Notes under the pieces: model-generated
Seen by the model: only the letters and a program-made list of their open reading frames with translations
What the model was told of the DNA's origin: nothing
Databases searched by the model: none
Translations under genes and position numbers: made by a program
Source of the DNA: Datura wrightii
Taxonomy: Eukaryota; Streptophyta; Magnoliopsida; Solanales; Solanaceae
Length of the DNA stretch: 64,000 bases
Assembly (NCBI GenBank): GCA_035772735.1
Contig: JASDFA010000018.1
Span: 58,558,001-58,622,000, forward strand
Direction of reading: 5' to 3'
Part shown: one piece after another, positions 1 through 9,466 of the stretch
How positions within the stretch are numbered: the stretch's first letter is position 1
Layout of the letters: each line of letters opens with the position of its first letter

Positions 1-2286
1 AAATTCGCCAGCCCGTGACTGTGCGTGTGGGAATCAGCTCATTCTTCTAATTTGTAACCACTATTATTCCCCCTTTCTTTGGAACGCATTGAACTGGGCT
101 AACCCATTCACTATCTGAGATGGGATATACCACTCCTGCATCCAGCCACTTGATCACTTCCTTTCTGACTACATCCTTTATCACCGGATTTAATCTCCGC
201 TGATGTTGCACGGTTGGCTTGGATCGCTCTTCCATAAATATCCTGTGCATGCAGAAAGCTAGACTAATCCCCTTAATGTCCGACATCTGCCATCCCATTG
301 CTCTCTTTCGCCTCTTAAGTACCACCAATGCATCTTTCACTTGTGCATCTATTAGTTTTGCTGAAATGATGACTAGTAATGTGTCATCTTCACCCAACAA
401 TACATACTGCAGATGTGGAGGTAATGTCTTTAACTCCAATTTAGGTGCCTCCTCTATTGATGGCTTTGGGGATGGCTCCAAAGACCTATTCAACGGTTCA
501 AAATCTTGCTTCCTAAAGAACCATTTTGGCTAATTCAAAGTCTGCACCATCTCATATGTCGCACTGACCCCAAAATGATCACATCCCACCAAGGCTCTCT
601 CTAAGGGATCCTGTGAGTCAATAATCTGAAGGGTCGACTCCTGATTCAAAACACTGATTGCTGATAACTCTTCATAAATGGCTGGTAGCTTCATGGACTT
701 GTAGACATCAAAGACCTCTACCTTATCATGTGCTCTCATGGTTAGCTGCCCAGCAGCTACATCAATTAAAGCTCGCCCGCTTGCTAAAAAGGGACATTCC
801 AAAATAAATGGGACTTCCGCGTCTGGCTCAAAATCAAGAATTATAAAATCCACCGGGAAAATAAGGGAGCCTACTTGCACTAGCACATCCTCCACAATTC
901 CATCAGGTTTGGCCAATGAACGGTTAGCTAGCTGCAAGATCATAGTAGTGGATCTAGGACTGCCCAGCCCCAGCTTCTTGAATACTGATGTTGGCATCAA
1001 ATTTATACTTGCTCCCAAATCACACAAACCACGAGCTCTAATAGACTGCCCAATTGTAATCTGAATAGTGAAGCTCCCAGGATCCTTGAGCTTTGTCGGC
1101 AATCAATTTTGAATACGGGAGGTGAACTTCTCAGTAAGAGCAACTGTAGCATACTCTGTCAGTCTGCTCTTGTTTGCTACAATGTCTTTGATGTACTTGG
1201 AATATTTTGGCACTCCCTGCAACACATCAACTAAAGGAAGATTAATATGTACCTGCTTCAACACTTCCATGAACTTCTTGAAGCATGCTTCCTCCTTGTG
1301 CTTTTTCAATCTTTGAGGAAACGGGGGCGGTGGTCTTTCCATCTCTGCTGCCTTTTCATTCCCCCTCACATCATCGTTTCCTTCATCCCTTTTTGTTGCT
1401 CTAGATTTCTGAGGTGGCCTTTCGGGTTCCACCTCCCCGAGTTTCTTTCCACTCCGAGTAGTAATTGCATTCACCTGCTTAGGATTTGGGTCTGTATCAC
1501 TTGGTAATCCTCCCCTCAGACTAGTATTTTCGGCTCCAGCTAACTGTCCCAACTGATACTCCAATGCCTTTGTAGATAACTGCTGATTTTAAATATCAGC
1601 TGTCAATTTTACCTGATCAGCCTGCATCTGCGCCTGGTTAGCTATTATGGTTTTGAGCATATCCTCGATGTTGCTAGACTGAGGAGGTGCATTATTTCCT
1701 CTGAACTGCGGCTGAAAATTGTGATGACCCCCTTGATTTCTTTGCACGCCCTGATTTGAACTCTGTCCCTGATTACTATTACTCCCCCATGAAAAATTTG
1801 GATGATTCCTCCAATTTGGGTTGTAACTGTTGCCATACTGCTGATTACTGCTCCTCTGAGCATTTCCAACAAAATTTATCGAATCTAGATTGGCACCACA
1901 ACACTCAGCTGAATGTTCACTACCTCCACAGACTTCACACCATACCTGATTAACTGCATTAACTGGCGCTTGTGCTTGGCTCAAGCTCATACTGCTGAAA
2001 TGAGTGGTAAGTTGACTTTGCAAAGCAGCTATCTGTGCAGCGATAGCTGTGAATCCATCCACCTCAAAGACCCCTGCGACTTTCTTTGCTCCCCCTCAAG
2101 TTGTATCCGCATTCCATTCTGGATTACTTTGTGAAATACGGTTCAACAAGGTGTAAAGCTCTTCGTAGGTCTTTTCTAATGCCTTCCCCCTAGCTGCTGA
2201 ATCTAACAAAATCATCATATGCGGTTCCAAGCCCTTAATGAATGTATGCACCACCACATCATTAGACTGGTGATGGTGAGGACAAT
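1..2286 (-). pseudogene. Athila-like Ty3/gypsy gag-protease-RT (5' and 3' truncated)
   Basis: Retrotransposon polyprotein reading from 2286 down past the window start. In order it shows the end of the gag domain, a CCHC-like cluster (CEVCGGSEHSAECC, about 1935-1895), a proline/charged linker, a retropepsin with active-site motif DLGAS (about 1020), and the start of reverse transcriptase (PISDSEWVSPVQCVPKKGG, about 130-75), a signature of the Athila/Tat lineage. All five open stretches (2286-2096, 2062-1589, 1564-1103, 1102-530, 493-47) lie in one frame. They are separated only by single stop codons, ending at 2096, 1589, 1103, 530 and 47, and I see no frameshift. The stop at 2096 fits CGA to TGA when compared with the related copy at 29480. 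Gag is cut at 2286 by an LTR terminus. It is a dead copy of the family whose non-autonomous members fill the rest of the left half of the window. Confidence 0.88.
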
Positions 2287-2857
2287 TGTTCGGTGCATTT
2301 GTTGGGGTTATAAAACCGACACGCAAGTGCACGTGGTCGAACAAGTAGTAAGTGGCTTTAGTAAGCCAAGTATCGATCCCACAGAGACTTGGGATAAGTG
2401 CAATCTGCTCAAGTATACTATATTTTTACTTCTAAATATGCTAACAACTAAATAACCAAAAATTGAATAATTTGTTTTATAAATTTTATACTAAACTACA
2501 AACAATTATCTACTTTGAATTTGGACTATGGATAAAAGCATGCCGAGGTTAAAGAACATGTAATGAAACTGATTATCATCATAAATTGGTTAATCTTTTC
2601 TTCCAGTTGCTAGCCAAGAACAATTGCCAAGAGATTAAAACTCTCGTATTTAATCTCACATAAGAATCATGAACCATCCGTCTACATTTCTGTGATCAAA
2701 TGCAATTCATGTTCTACCCATACAATTCCGGTTCCTAAATTGACTAATACGGCTTTCAAGTATATTTCTATCAGGAAAGCACATCAAAACTCAATTTTCC
2801 CAAATTAAGTAAAGAACAATATCCTATTAATTCACAACTTTCCAATTTCGTGCTCTC
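2287..2857 (-). mobile_element. Family A LTR fragment (LTR 3' part), inserted in gag
   Basis: On the minus strand this stretch ends exactly at the LTR terminus (plus strand starts TGTTCGGTGC) and matches the 3' part of the LTR at 30435-31871 for about 570 bp. Its exact end sits inside the gag frame at 2286, so it looks like the 3' end of another insertion; the flanking five bases ACAAT are the expected target duplication. The rest of this LTR is interrupted at 2857 by the plus-strand LTR that starts at 2858. The partner sequence beyond the interruption was not found in the window. Confidence 0.75.
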
Positions 2858-3104
2858 TGATCTTGGGCAAATTTATATGCCCAAGTGATACTCAAACGTA
2901 TCATTTTCGCCTTGTTTGTTGTGCAATGTGTATATATTCTCATGTAGTCGGTAATAAAATGTGAATTTATACTGACCAACACGATTAGCATTTGTTTTGC
3001 AGGTAAACATGATTTTTAGGAGCTAAAATGCATGTTGGAACTATATCGGAGTTGGACTTGGATGCGAGCGTGGAAAAGACATTGGAATGCACAAAGTATA
3101 GGGG

Positions 3105-3335
3105 CTCCGCGATGGAGCCGTGCCACGCTACCATCGCGGAGGCACACTGCCTGGAGAGGAAATTAAATGGCAAATTCCAGTGTGGCCTCGCGACAGCTCC
3201 GTGGCACGGAGATAGGCCTCCGCGTTGGCCTCCGTGCCACGTTGAGGCTATTTTACCGAACCCTGGATTTCCAGAGAGGGTCTGCGTCCACGCCGTGTCA
3301 CGGAGGCAGTGCTCTGCGATGGCCTCCGTGACACG
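3105..3335 (+). repeat. Three perfect GC-rich hairpins in LTR U3
   Basis: Three inverted repeats lie in tandem. CTCCGCGATGG (3105-3115) pairs with CCATCGCGGAG (3131-3141). CGTGGCACGGAG pairs with CTCCGTGCCACG (about 3201-3241). CGTGTCACGGAGGC (3294-3307) pairs with GCCTCCGTGACACG (3322-3335). They end 34 bases before the TATA box. The stems recur in the LTRs at 7281-8739 and 30435-31871 (for example 31396-31408 with 31425-31437). ACGTGGC and ACGTGTC, which resemble plant ABRE/G-box cores, are read on the other strand at the stem edges. Regulatory function is inference. Confidence 0.8.
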
Positions 3336-3368
3336 TTGCTTGTTATTCCGGGAAAAATTTCCCACTAG

Positions 3369-3376
3369 TATAAATA
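3369..3376 (+). promoter_or_regulatory. LTR TATA box
   Basis: TATAAATA lies in the context CTAGTATAAATAGCAC, about 510 bases into the LTR, and is conserved at 7792-7799 and, on the minus strand, at 31355-31362. It marks the probable U3/R promoter; transcription would start about 30 bases downstream. Confidence 0.65.
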
Positions 3377-4294
3377 GCACACTTAGGTTTATTTTAATTA
3401 GTTCAGACTTGGTGGAGCTAGGACGTGGGTTAGAAGCAGTTGAGAGATGAAAAAGCTAAGGGATTTCTTCTCTTCCTTTCTTCTTTCTATCAATTGTATG
3501 CATGATTTACACTTGTTTTAGGATGATCAATCCACAAATGAGTGGCTAATTCTCTTCCTTGCTGAGGTTATGAACATTTGTGATGAATTTTGATTATTAA
3601 TTTTATGGTTTTCTTCTTCTTCTTCTATGTTGTTCTATTAATTCTTGTTTCTACTGCATTAGTGTGTGGCCGACATTAATGTACATCTAAAAAGTCCAAT
3701 TTCACTCGAGAGAGCAAGAAATTGGAAAGTTGCGAATTAATAGGGTATTGTTCTTAACTTGATTTGGGAAAATTGGGTTTTGATGTGCTTTCCTGATAGA
3801 AATATACTTGAAAGCCGTATTAGTCAATTTAGGAACCAGAATTGTATTGCTAGGTCATAAAGTGCATTTGATCACTGAAATGTAGACGGATGGTTTATGA
3901 TTCTAAAGTGAAATTAAATACGAGAGTTTTAATTTCTAGGCTACTGTTCTTGGCTAGCAACATGAAGAAGAGATTAACCAAATTATTATTATAATCGAAT
4001 TCATTACTTGTTCTTAACCTTGGCATGCTCATATCCATAGTTTAAATTCACAGTAAATAACTGTTAATAGTTTTAGTATATATATATTTCCTAAACAAAA
4101 ACTTATTTAACTGTTGGTTACGCTGTTGTTAGCATAATTAGAAGTAAGATAAGAATATAGTGTACTTAGGCAATTTTACTTATCCTGAGTCTCCTTGGAT
4201 CGATACTTGGCTTACTTAGCCACTTTATTACTTGTTTGACCACGTGCACTTGCGTGTCGGTTTTTACCCATAACAAACCTGCCGAACAAGTTTT

Positions 4295-4312
4295 TGGCGC
4301 CGTTGCCGGGGA
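4295..4312 (+). other. Primer-binding site, tRNA-Asp type
   Basis: TGGCGCCGTTGCCGGGGA is complementary to the 3' end of plant tRNA-Asp, the usual primer of Athila-like elements. It starts six bases after the LTR end at 4288, the expected place for minus-strand DNA priming. Confidence 0.88.
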
Positions 4313-4457
4313 GGCTAGGCAATTGGTGAAATTGTGTTAAGTGTAAATTTACTGTATTTTTGTTTTATTTTCTTAAGTGTTGACAACTTGGTCTTAGTAT
4401 TTGGTTTTAATTCTTTGTTCATTTTAATTTTTCTCTCTTTCGGATACCCTCATTGAC

Positions 4458-5396
4458 ATGACATCTTGGAATATAAATGGTGGATACGCATATTTCGGCG
4501 AATCTTGCATGAATTGCGGAGGACCCCACTTGTGGCAAAACTGTAACACGTGCAATATATGTGGGTGTCAATATGGCCATTGGGGTGATTGTCCAAAGGC
4601 ATATTCCCCTCCCCCAAGCCCCCGCTATGATCATTCTGTTGTTTTTGCTGAATATAGGCATGTTGAAAGTGAGGACTTGGGACGCCAAGTTCAAATAGAG
4701 GACATGATGAAACAACTCCTGGAGCAATCAGAAGCAATGAAGGAGTCGGTGGCAGAATTGATAATTCAGCAAAAGGAGAATGCAGAGGCTGTAAGCAGGA
4801 TGAGCGTCAAACTCACGGAGATGTGTGCTGAGGTTGAAGCTTGTGATAATTTGCAGGTGACAGTTTTAGCCGATATTCAAGAGGAACTACAAGAGGAATA
4901 CAAGGGTGAATTTTTGGATGAAGCCCAACAATTAGAATCTCTTGAGTGTCCCCGTGATCGGCTCATACCTATAGAAAATCCATTCATGGAAGAAGAGAAA
5001 GAATATCTCCCATTTGACCTTAATGGAGAAATAGATGTCGATGTTGAAAAGGTGTACCCAAGTAAGGAAGTAAAGCACAATGCAATTTCAGAGTTGAGGT
5101 TGATTGGACCACACTCGAAGCATTTTTCGACATTAAGTTTGGTCGACAACATAGAAATAGAGTCTTCCAAGATTATAGAGAAATGTCTAGAGGAGGACCA
5201 AGCCCCGTATATTCTGAAATTTGCTAACTCGAAGCAACGAAATGACTTCACTTACTCAAGGGCCAATAAGTTCAAAAGAAAACATCTACTGTTTGGTCCT
5301 TACAATTTTTCACCACCACCCCTGGAGCATAAGAGAAAATTAGAAAAGAAATTAGGGGTGAGATTCATATCGTCAAGGTGGAGGAAAAAGTGGTGA
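4458..5396 (+). CDS. 312-aa Cys/His-rich ORF in the gag-pol position of a non-autonomous element
   Basis: An uninterrupted 312-codon frame that starts 145 bases after the primer-binding site, where gag begins in related copies. Residues about 17-45 hold a dense Cys/His cluster (CMNCGGPHLWQNC, then CNICGCQYGHWGDC), arranged like two zinc knuckles. A Gln/Glu-rich, coiled-coil-like stretch follows (about 75-155), then an acidic middle, and a basic C-terminus rich in Lys and Arg (about 260-312). I see no protease, RT or integrase motif. The post-integrase segment of the Athila family follows eight bases after the stop, so this ORF replaces the whole gag-pol region. It could supply a nucleic-acid-binding, Gag-like function in trans; that is inference from composition. 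The family was not recognised. The absence of stops contrasts with the decayed copies nearby. Confidence 0.65.
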   Translation: MTSWNINGGYAYFGESCMNCGGPHLWQNCNTCNICGCQYGHWGDCPKAYSPPPSPRYDHSVVFAEYRHVESEDLGRQVQIEDMMKQLLEQSEAMKESVAELIIQQKENAEAVSRMSVKLTEMCAEVEACDNLQVTVLADIQEELQEEYKGEFLDEAQQLESLECPRDRLIPIENPFMEEEKEYLPFDLNGEIDVDVEKVYPSKEVKHNAISELRLIGPHSKHFSTLSLVDNIEIESSKIIEKCLEEDQAPYILKFANSKQRNDFTYSRANKFKRKHLLFGPYNFSPPPLEHKRKLEKKLGVRFISSRWRKKW

Positions 5397-5404
5397 AACT
5401 TGGT

Positions 5405-6781
5405 ACGTCGAGCCGCGACGGTAAACCAGGCGCTGCACGGGAGGCAACCCGTGAAAAATATTTTATTTTTGTTTTTTTTTGTACAGTGTAAATAATTTTT
5501 ATTTTTATTTTTATTTTTTTATTTTTCTTTTTCTTTTCTTGATTAGGTTTAGATTTTTGTTTTAGTTAATATTTTTCATTTTAGTTAGGGAAATCTATTA
5601 ATCTAACCAAGTTTGTTTAGTGAGGTGATTTTCAGGTCTAACGGAGAAAAATATACATGGAATCGGGAAGGAAAAGGCAAGGTATGAAAAAATAATTTAA
5701 TTGAAGAAACAGTGCACTGGCGCGTTGGCTCCGTGTCACGGAGGAAGGGCTCCGCGTTACCCTCCGTGACACGTTGAAGGTAAAATCCAAATTTTTAAAA
5801 TTTCCAGTAAGCCAACGCGTTGGCTCCGTGTCACGGAGGAGGGGCTCCGCGTTACCCTCCGTGACACGTTGCCTTATATTTGGTGTCGGGTCACACCGGG
5901 TTGCCGGATGACCCGCGTGTTTTTTCTTTAAATTAACCCCGATTTTTGCCCCTTTCTCCCCATTTCTTTTCCTCTCCGCGACCAAACACCCAAATCCCCC
6001 TCCCCAACCAACGTGCCACGCTACTAGGCAAAGAAATCGTCAAGTTTCTTCGGCTCTTCAACTCAAAGGTATGTTTTCCTCGTTTCTCTCAAATTTTTGG
6101 CGCGATTTTAGTCGAATTTGGGCATGTGAGGTGAGATATATCACCCTAAGTAGAAATTTAACATGATGTTGAGTTATTTGTGATTGATATATGTTCGGAT
6201 TGTTGTAATTAGCGTTTGAACTTGTAGATTATCTAAATAATTCGAATTTGATTGTAAAATTGTATTCTAGGGCATGGGTTGTTGAAATTGAATTGGGTTA
6301 TTTGATAAGTTGATGAATTAGATGTCGGGGTGTGGTTGTAAATTGAGATAAGTCGTGTAAATATTGTTTGAATGTAAAAGACGACGAATTCTCGAATTGT
6401 TGGGGAAAATGCGAAAATTGTGCAAATTGGTTTGATTATTTGGATTCGATTGTATATAGAATGTTTTGTCTTTGTTTTTTTTTTTATTTGTTGTTTTTGT
6501 TGCTAAGTGCGATGGTTGAATTGTTAGCGATAGTAGGATTGGGATTAGCTGTATGAAGTCTGAGTAGTACGCTAACCGTTATGCTGTCGAAATTTTTTGT
6601 GAATGCACTAAGCATAAACTGTATAGTTGTTGTCTTTGGTGTAAATTGAGTTATCCTTGCCATAGTTTGTAAAAGTAGCTAAGGACTAAGTGTGGGGTAA
6701 ACGTTGTGTAACCCGACCTTAGCCGAAGTTAACATGTTTATAGCTTGACATTATGCTTGTTTGTGTATATTGACAGGTACA
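5405..6781 (+). other. Family A post-integrase segment and long aORF leader
   Basis: Non-coding stretch of about 1.4 kb. It opens with the conserved block ACGTCGAGCCGCGACGG followed by a short inverted repeat (CACGGGaggcaaCCCGTG), which in Athila-like elements lies downstream of integrase. A T-rich tract (5460-5580), two tandem hairpins (5732-5868) and an AT-rich leader follow, up to the aORF start codon at 6782. The same stretch is present inverted at 13718-15086 and again at 26521-27890. Confidence 0.65.
5732..5868 (+). repeat. Two tandem 13-bp-stem hairpins in the internal leader
   Basis: CGTGTCACGGAGG (5732-5744) pairs with CCTCCGTGACACG (5761-5773), and the same stem recurs at 5827-5839 with 5856-5868; each loop is 16 bases. 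The palindrome CCAACGCGTTGG lies between them (5812-5823). The stem is the same as in the third U3 hairpin of the LTR, although this is internal sequence. Counterparts lie at 14620-14756 and 27424-27557. Confidence 0.82.
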
Positions 6782-9466
6782 ATGGCTAGTAGGCAGGATA
6801 AGGGCAAAGGTGCTTCTACTTCAGGCACCGGAAGAAAAAGAATGAGATTGGGCACCGCAGTCCCAGCTGCACCAGCTGTTCCGCGCGGCCAACCCCGCCA
6901 ATACGGAACAAGGTGGGTAACCGAGGAAGGGAAGAAGTGGTATGCTAAGCATAAGGAAAGAAAATACTTCCCGGAGGAACATATTGCACGGGAACCACTA
7001 GCACAGGAGTTCCCTCATATTGTGCAGAGGATTGAAGCAGCTGGGCTCAGCTTTATATTTTAGGAGCCCAAGGAGTGCAACCTACATTTAGTCCGGGAGT
7101 TCTATGCAAATTGGAACCCGGCCATCAGAAGCCACACAATAAAAATCAGAGGGCAGATTGTCACTCTGGAACCCCAGCAATTTAATGCCATCATTGGAGC
7201 GCGGGACACAGACGCCCACGTTCTCCGTCAGCTAAACATCACCCCACCGTACGCCGACATCAGACGTACGTTGTGTGGGGTGATCTTGGGTAGATTTATA
7301 TGCCCAAGTGATACTCAAACGTATCATTTTTACCTTGTTTGTTGTGCAATGTGTATATAATATCATGTAATTAGTAATAAAATGTGAATTTATACTAACC
7401 AACATGATTAGCATTTGTTTTGCAGGTAAATGTGATTTTTAGGAGCTAAAATGCATGTGGAACTATGTCGGAGTTGGACTTGGATGCGAGCGTGGAAAAG
7501 ACCTTGGAATGCATATTTTATAGGGGCTCCGCGATGGAGCCGTGCCACGCTACCATCGCGGTAGCACACTGCCTGAGCAGGGATTAAAATGGCAATTTCC
7601 AGTGTGCCTTCGCGTCAGCTCCGTGGCACGGAGAGAGGCCTCCGCGATGGCCTCCGTGCCACGTTGAGGCTAATTTACCGGACCCTGGAAATTCCAGTAA
7701 AGGTCCGCGTCCACGCCGTGTCACGGAGGCAGTGCTCCGCGTTGGCCTCCGTGACACGTTGCTTGTTATTCAGGGAAAAATTTCCCACTAGTATAAATAG
7801 CACACTTAGGTTTATTTTAATTAGTTTTTAGTTTTTAGACTGAGTTCAGAAGTGGAGAGCAGGAACGTGGGTTAGTAGCAGTTGAAGAACGAAAAAGCTA
7901 AGGGATTTCTTCTCTTCCTTTCTTCTTTCTATCAATTGTACGTATGATTTACACTCATTTTAGGATGATCAATCCAAGAATGAGTGGCTAATTCTCTTCC
8001 TTACTGAGGTTTTGAACATGTGTAATGAATTTTGATTGTAAATGATATGGTTTTATTCTTCTTCTTTAATGTTGTTCTATTAATTCTTGTTCTTACTGCA
8101 TTAGTGCTTGGCCAACATTAATGTACATCTAAAAAGTCCAATTTCACTCGAAAGAGCAAGAAATTGGAAAGTTGTGAATTAATAGGGTATTGTTCTTAAC
8201 TTGATTTGGGAAAATTGGGTTTTGATGTGCTTTCCTGATAGAAATATACTTGAAAGCAGTATTAGTCAATTTAGGAACCGGAATTGTAGTGCTAGGTCAT
8301 AAATTGCATTTGATCACAGAAATGTAGACGGATGGTTTATGATTCTAAAGTGAAATTAAATACGAGAGTTTTAATTTCTAGGCTAATGTTCTTGGCTAGC
8401 AACATGAAGAAGAGATTAACCAAATTATCATGATTATCAAGTTCATTACTTGTTCTTAACCTTGGCATGTTCATATCCATTGTCTAAATTCACAAGTAAA
8501 TAGTTATTGTTAGTTGTAGTATATATAGTTTAGAAACCAAAAACTCAAGTAACTCTTGGTTACGTTGTTGTTAGCATAATTGGAAGTGAAATAGGAATAT
8601 AGTAAACTAGGCAATTTTACGTATCTTGAGCCTCCTTGGATCGATACTTGGCTACTTAGCCACTTTATTACTTGTTTGACCACGTGCACTTGCGTGTCGG
8701 TTTTTAATATAAATTACCACGAGCAGAGCAAGCCGAGCATGGGGCTCGATCCACAGCCCGATGGAGTAGACATAAGGAGAGGGGTTACCACCAGGCTCTG
8801 CCTTATTCGCAGATGAATAGGGAGGCCAGAATATGGCTGAAAATTGTATGTTCTTGCTTGATCCCGGGAGTTCACATGATGGATGTGACCCGGGACCGTG
8901 TCTGCTTGGTGTATGCCCTTATGAAAGGGCTTGAGATTAATGTTGGAGCGGTCATTATATCTGCCATGAAGAGAGCCAGACTACACCAGGGCCACAGATA
9001 CGGGTTCGGCGGACTCATCACCACCTTCCTCTGAGGCCTCGATGTCGAGGAAGAGGCTTTGGATTACATCCCGCAGTTGGAGCGGAGGGCCCTCGATGTG
9101 ACAAAAACTAAGGCCCCCGACACCACACACGGGCCAGTGCTGACTTTGGGCAAGTGACATGCTCGTGACGATCAGTACATGGCACGTATGTTTGGCATGC
9201 AGATGCTTCAGCTACGGATTGGTGGGAGACCAGCCACCGAGGAAGAGTTATGGCAGCTAGAGCTGGATTACCCATTTTGCAAGAACGCCAGAGCTTTATG
9301 CCGAGTGGGACCAGCCTTCGTTGAGCCTACTGATGACGATGTCCCTACTGACGAGGAGACACGTCGAGAGGACTCCGATGTGGAGTCCGATGACGACGAT
9401 GGAGCTGACTCAGACATGGGCGACGAGGCAGCAGCACCAGATGAAGAATTCGAATATTTCGACTGA
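6782..9466 (+). pseudogene. Family A additional ORF (Transposase_32-like domain), split by a solo LTR
   Basis: Starts MASRQDKGKG at 6782 and is the fullest copy of this gene in the window. It has a basic N-terminus, then a region with VREFYAN-like and HTIKIRGQIVT motifs and, after the insertion, the NREARIWLKIVCSCLIPG and INVG motifs. These resemble the 'putative plant transposon protein' domain (PF20167) found in Athila-type elements, whose function is unknown. The C-terminus is very acidic (runs of Asp/Glu, about 9340-9460). A solo LTR (7281-8739) lies in codons between LCG and RSTARW. Stops at 7061 (CAG in the inverted copy, TAG here), 9031 and 9155 also break it. The inverted copies lack about 190 codons of the middle. 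Confidence 0.75.
7281..8739 (+). mobile_element. Solo LTR of family A with target duplication TGGGG
   Basis: A 1459-bp LTR starting TGATCTTGGG and ending CCGAGCA, flanked by TGGGG at 7276-7280 and 8740-8744. It lacks a primer site and internal sequence, so it is a solo LTR left by LTR-LTR recombination. It carries the same hairpins (about 7528-7760) and TATA box (7792-7799) as the LTR at 2858-4288. It entered the aORF of its own family. Confidence 0.92.

Larger units (their letters stand above)
2858..4288 (+). mobile_element. Family A 5' LTR (plus strand)
   Basis: A 1431-bp LTR beginning TGATCTTGGGC and ending GAACA, followed six bases later by a perfect tRNA-Asp primer site. The same termini occur at 7281-8739 and, inverted, at 30435-31871, which fixes the boundaries. 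The five bases before it are CTCTC. The U3 part holds three GC-rich hairpins (3105-3335) just before a TATA box at 3369-3376; the rest is AT-rich and has no long ORF. It was inserted into the older minus-strand LTR that ends at 2857. Confidence 0.88.

Noticed and set aside
2985..3450. Overlapping frames of 131 and 140 codons in the LTR (also 7589-7831)
   Set aside because: They arise from GC-rich hairpin sequence readable on both strands, and the upstream TATA arrangement shows that this is U3.
5732..5868. CRISPR-like direct repeats
   Set aside because: Only two units per copy, each a hairpin inside a retrotransposon leader in plant DNA; no spacers and no cas genes.
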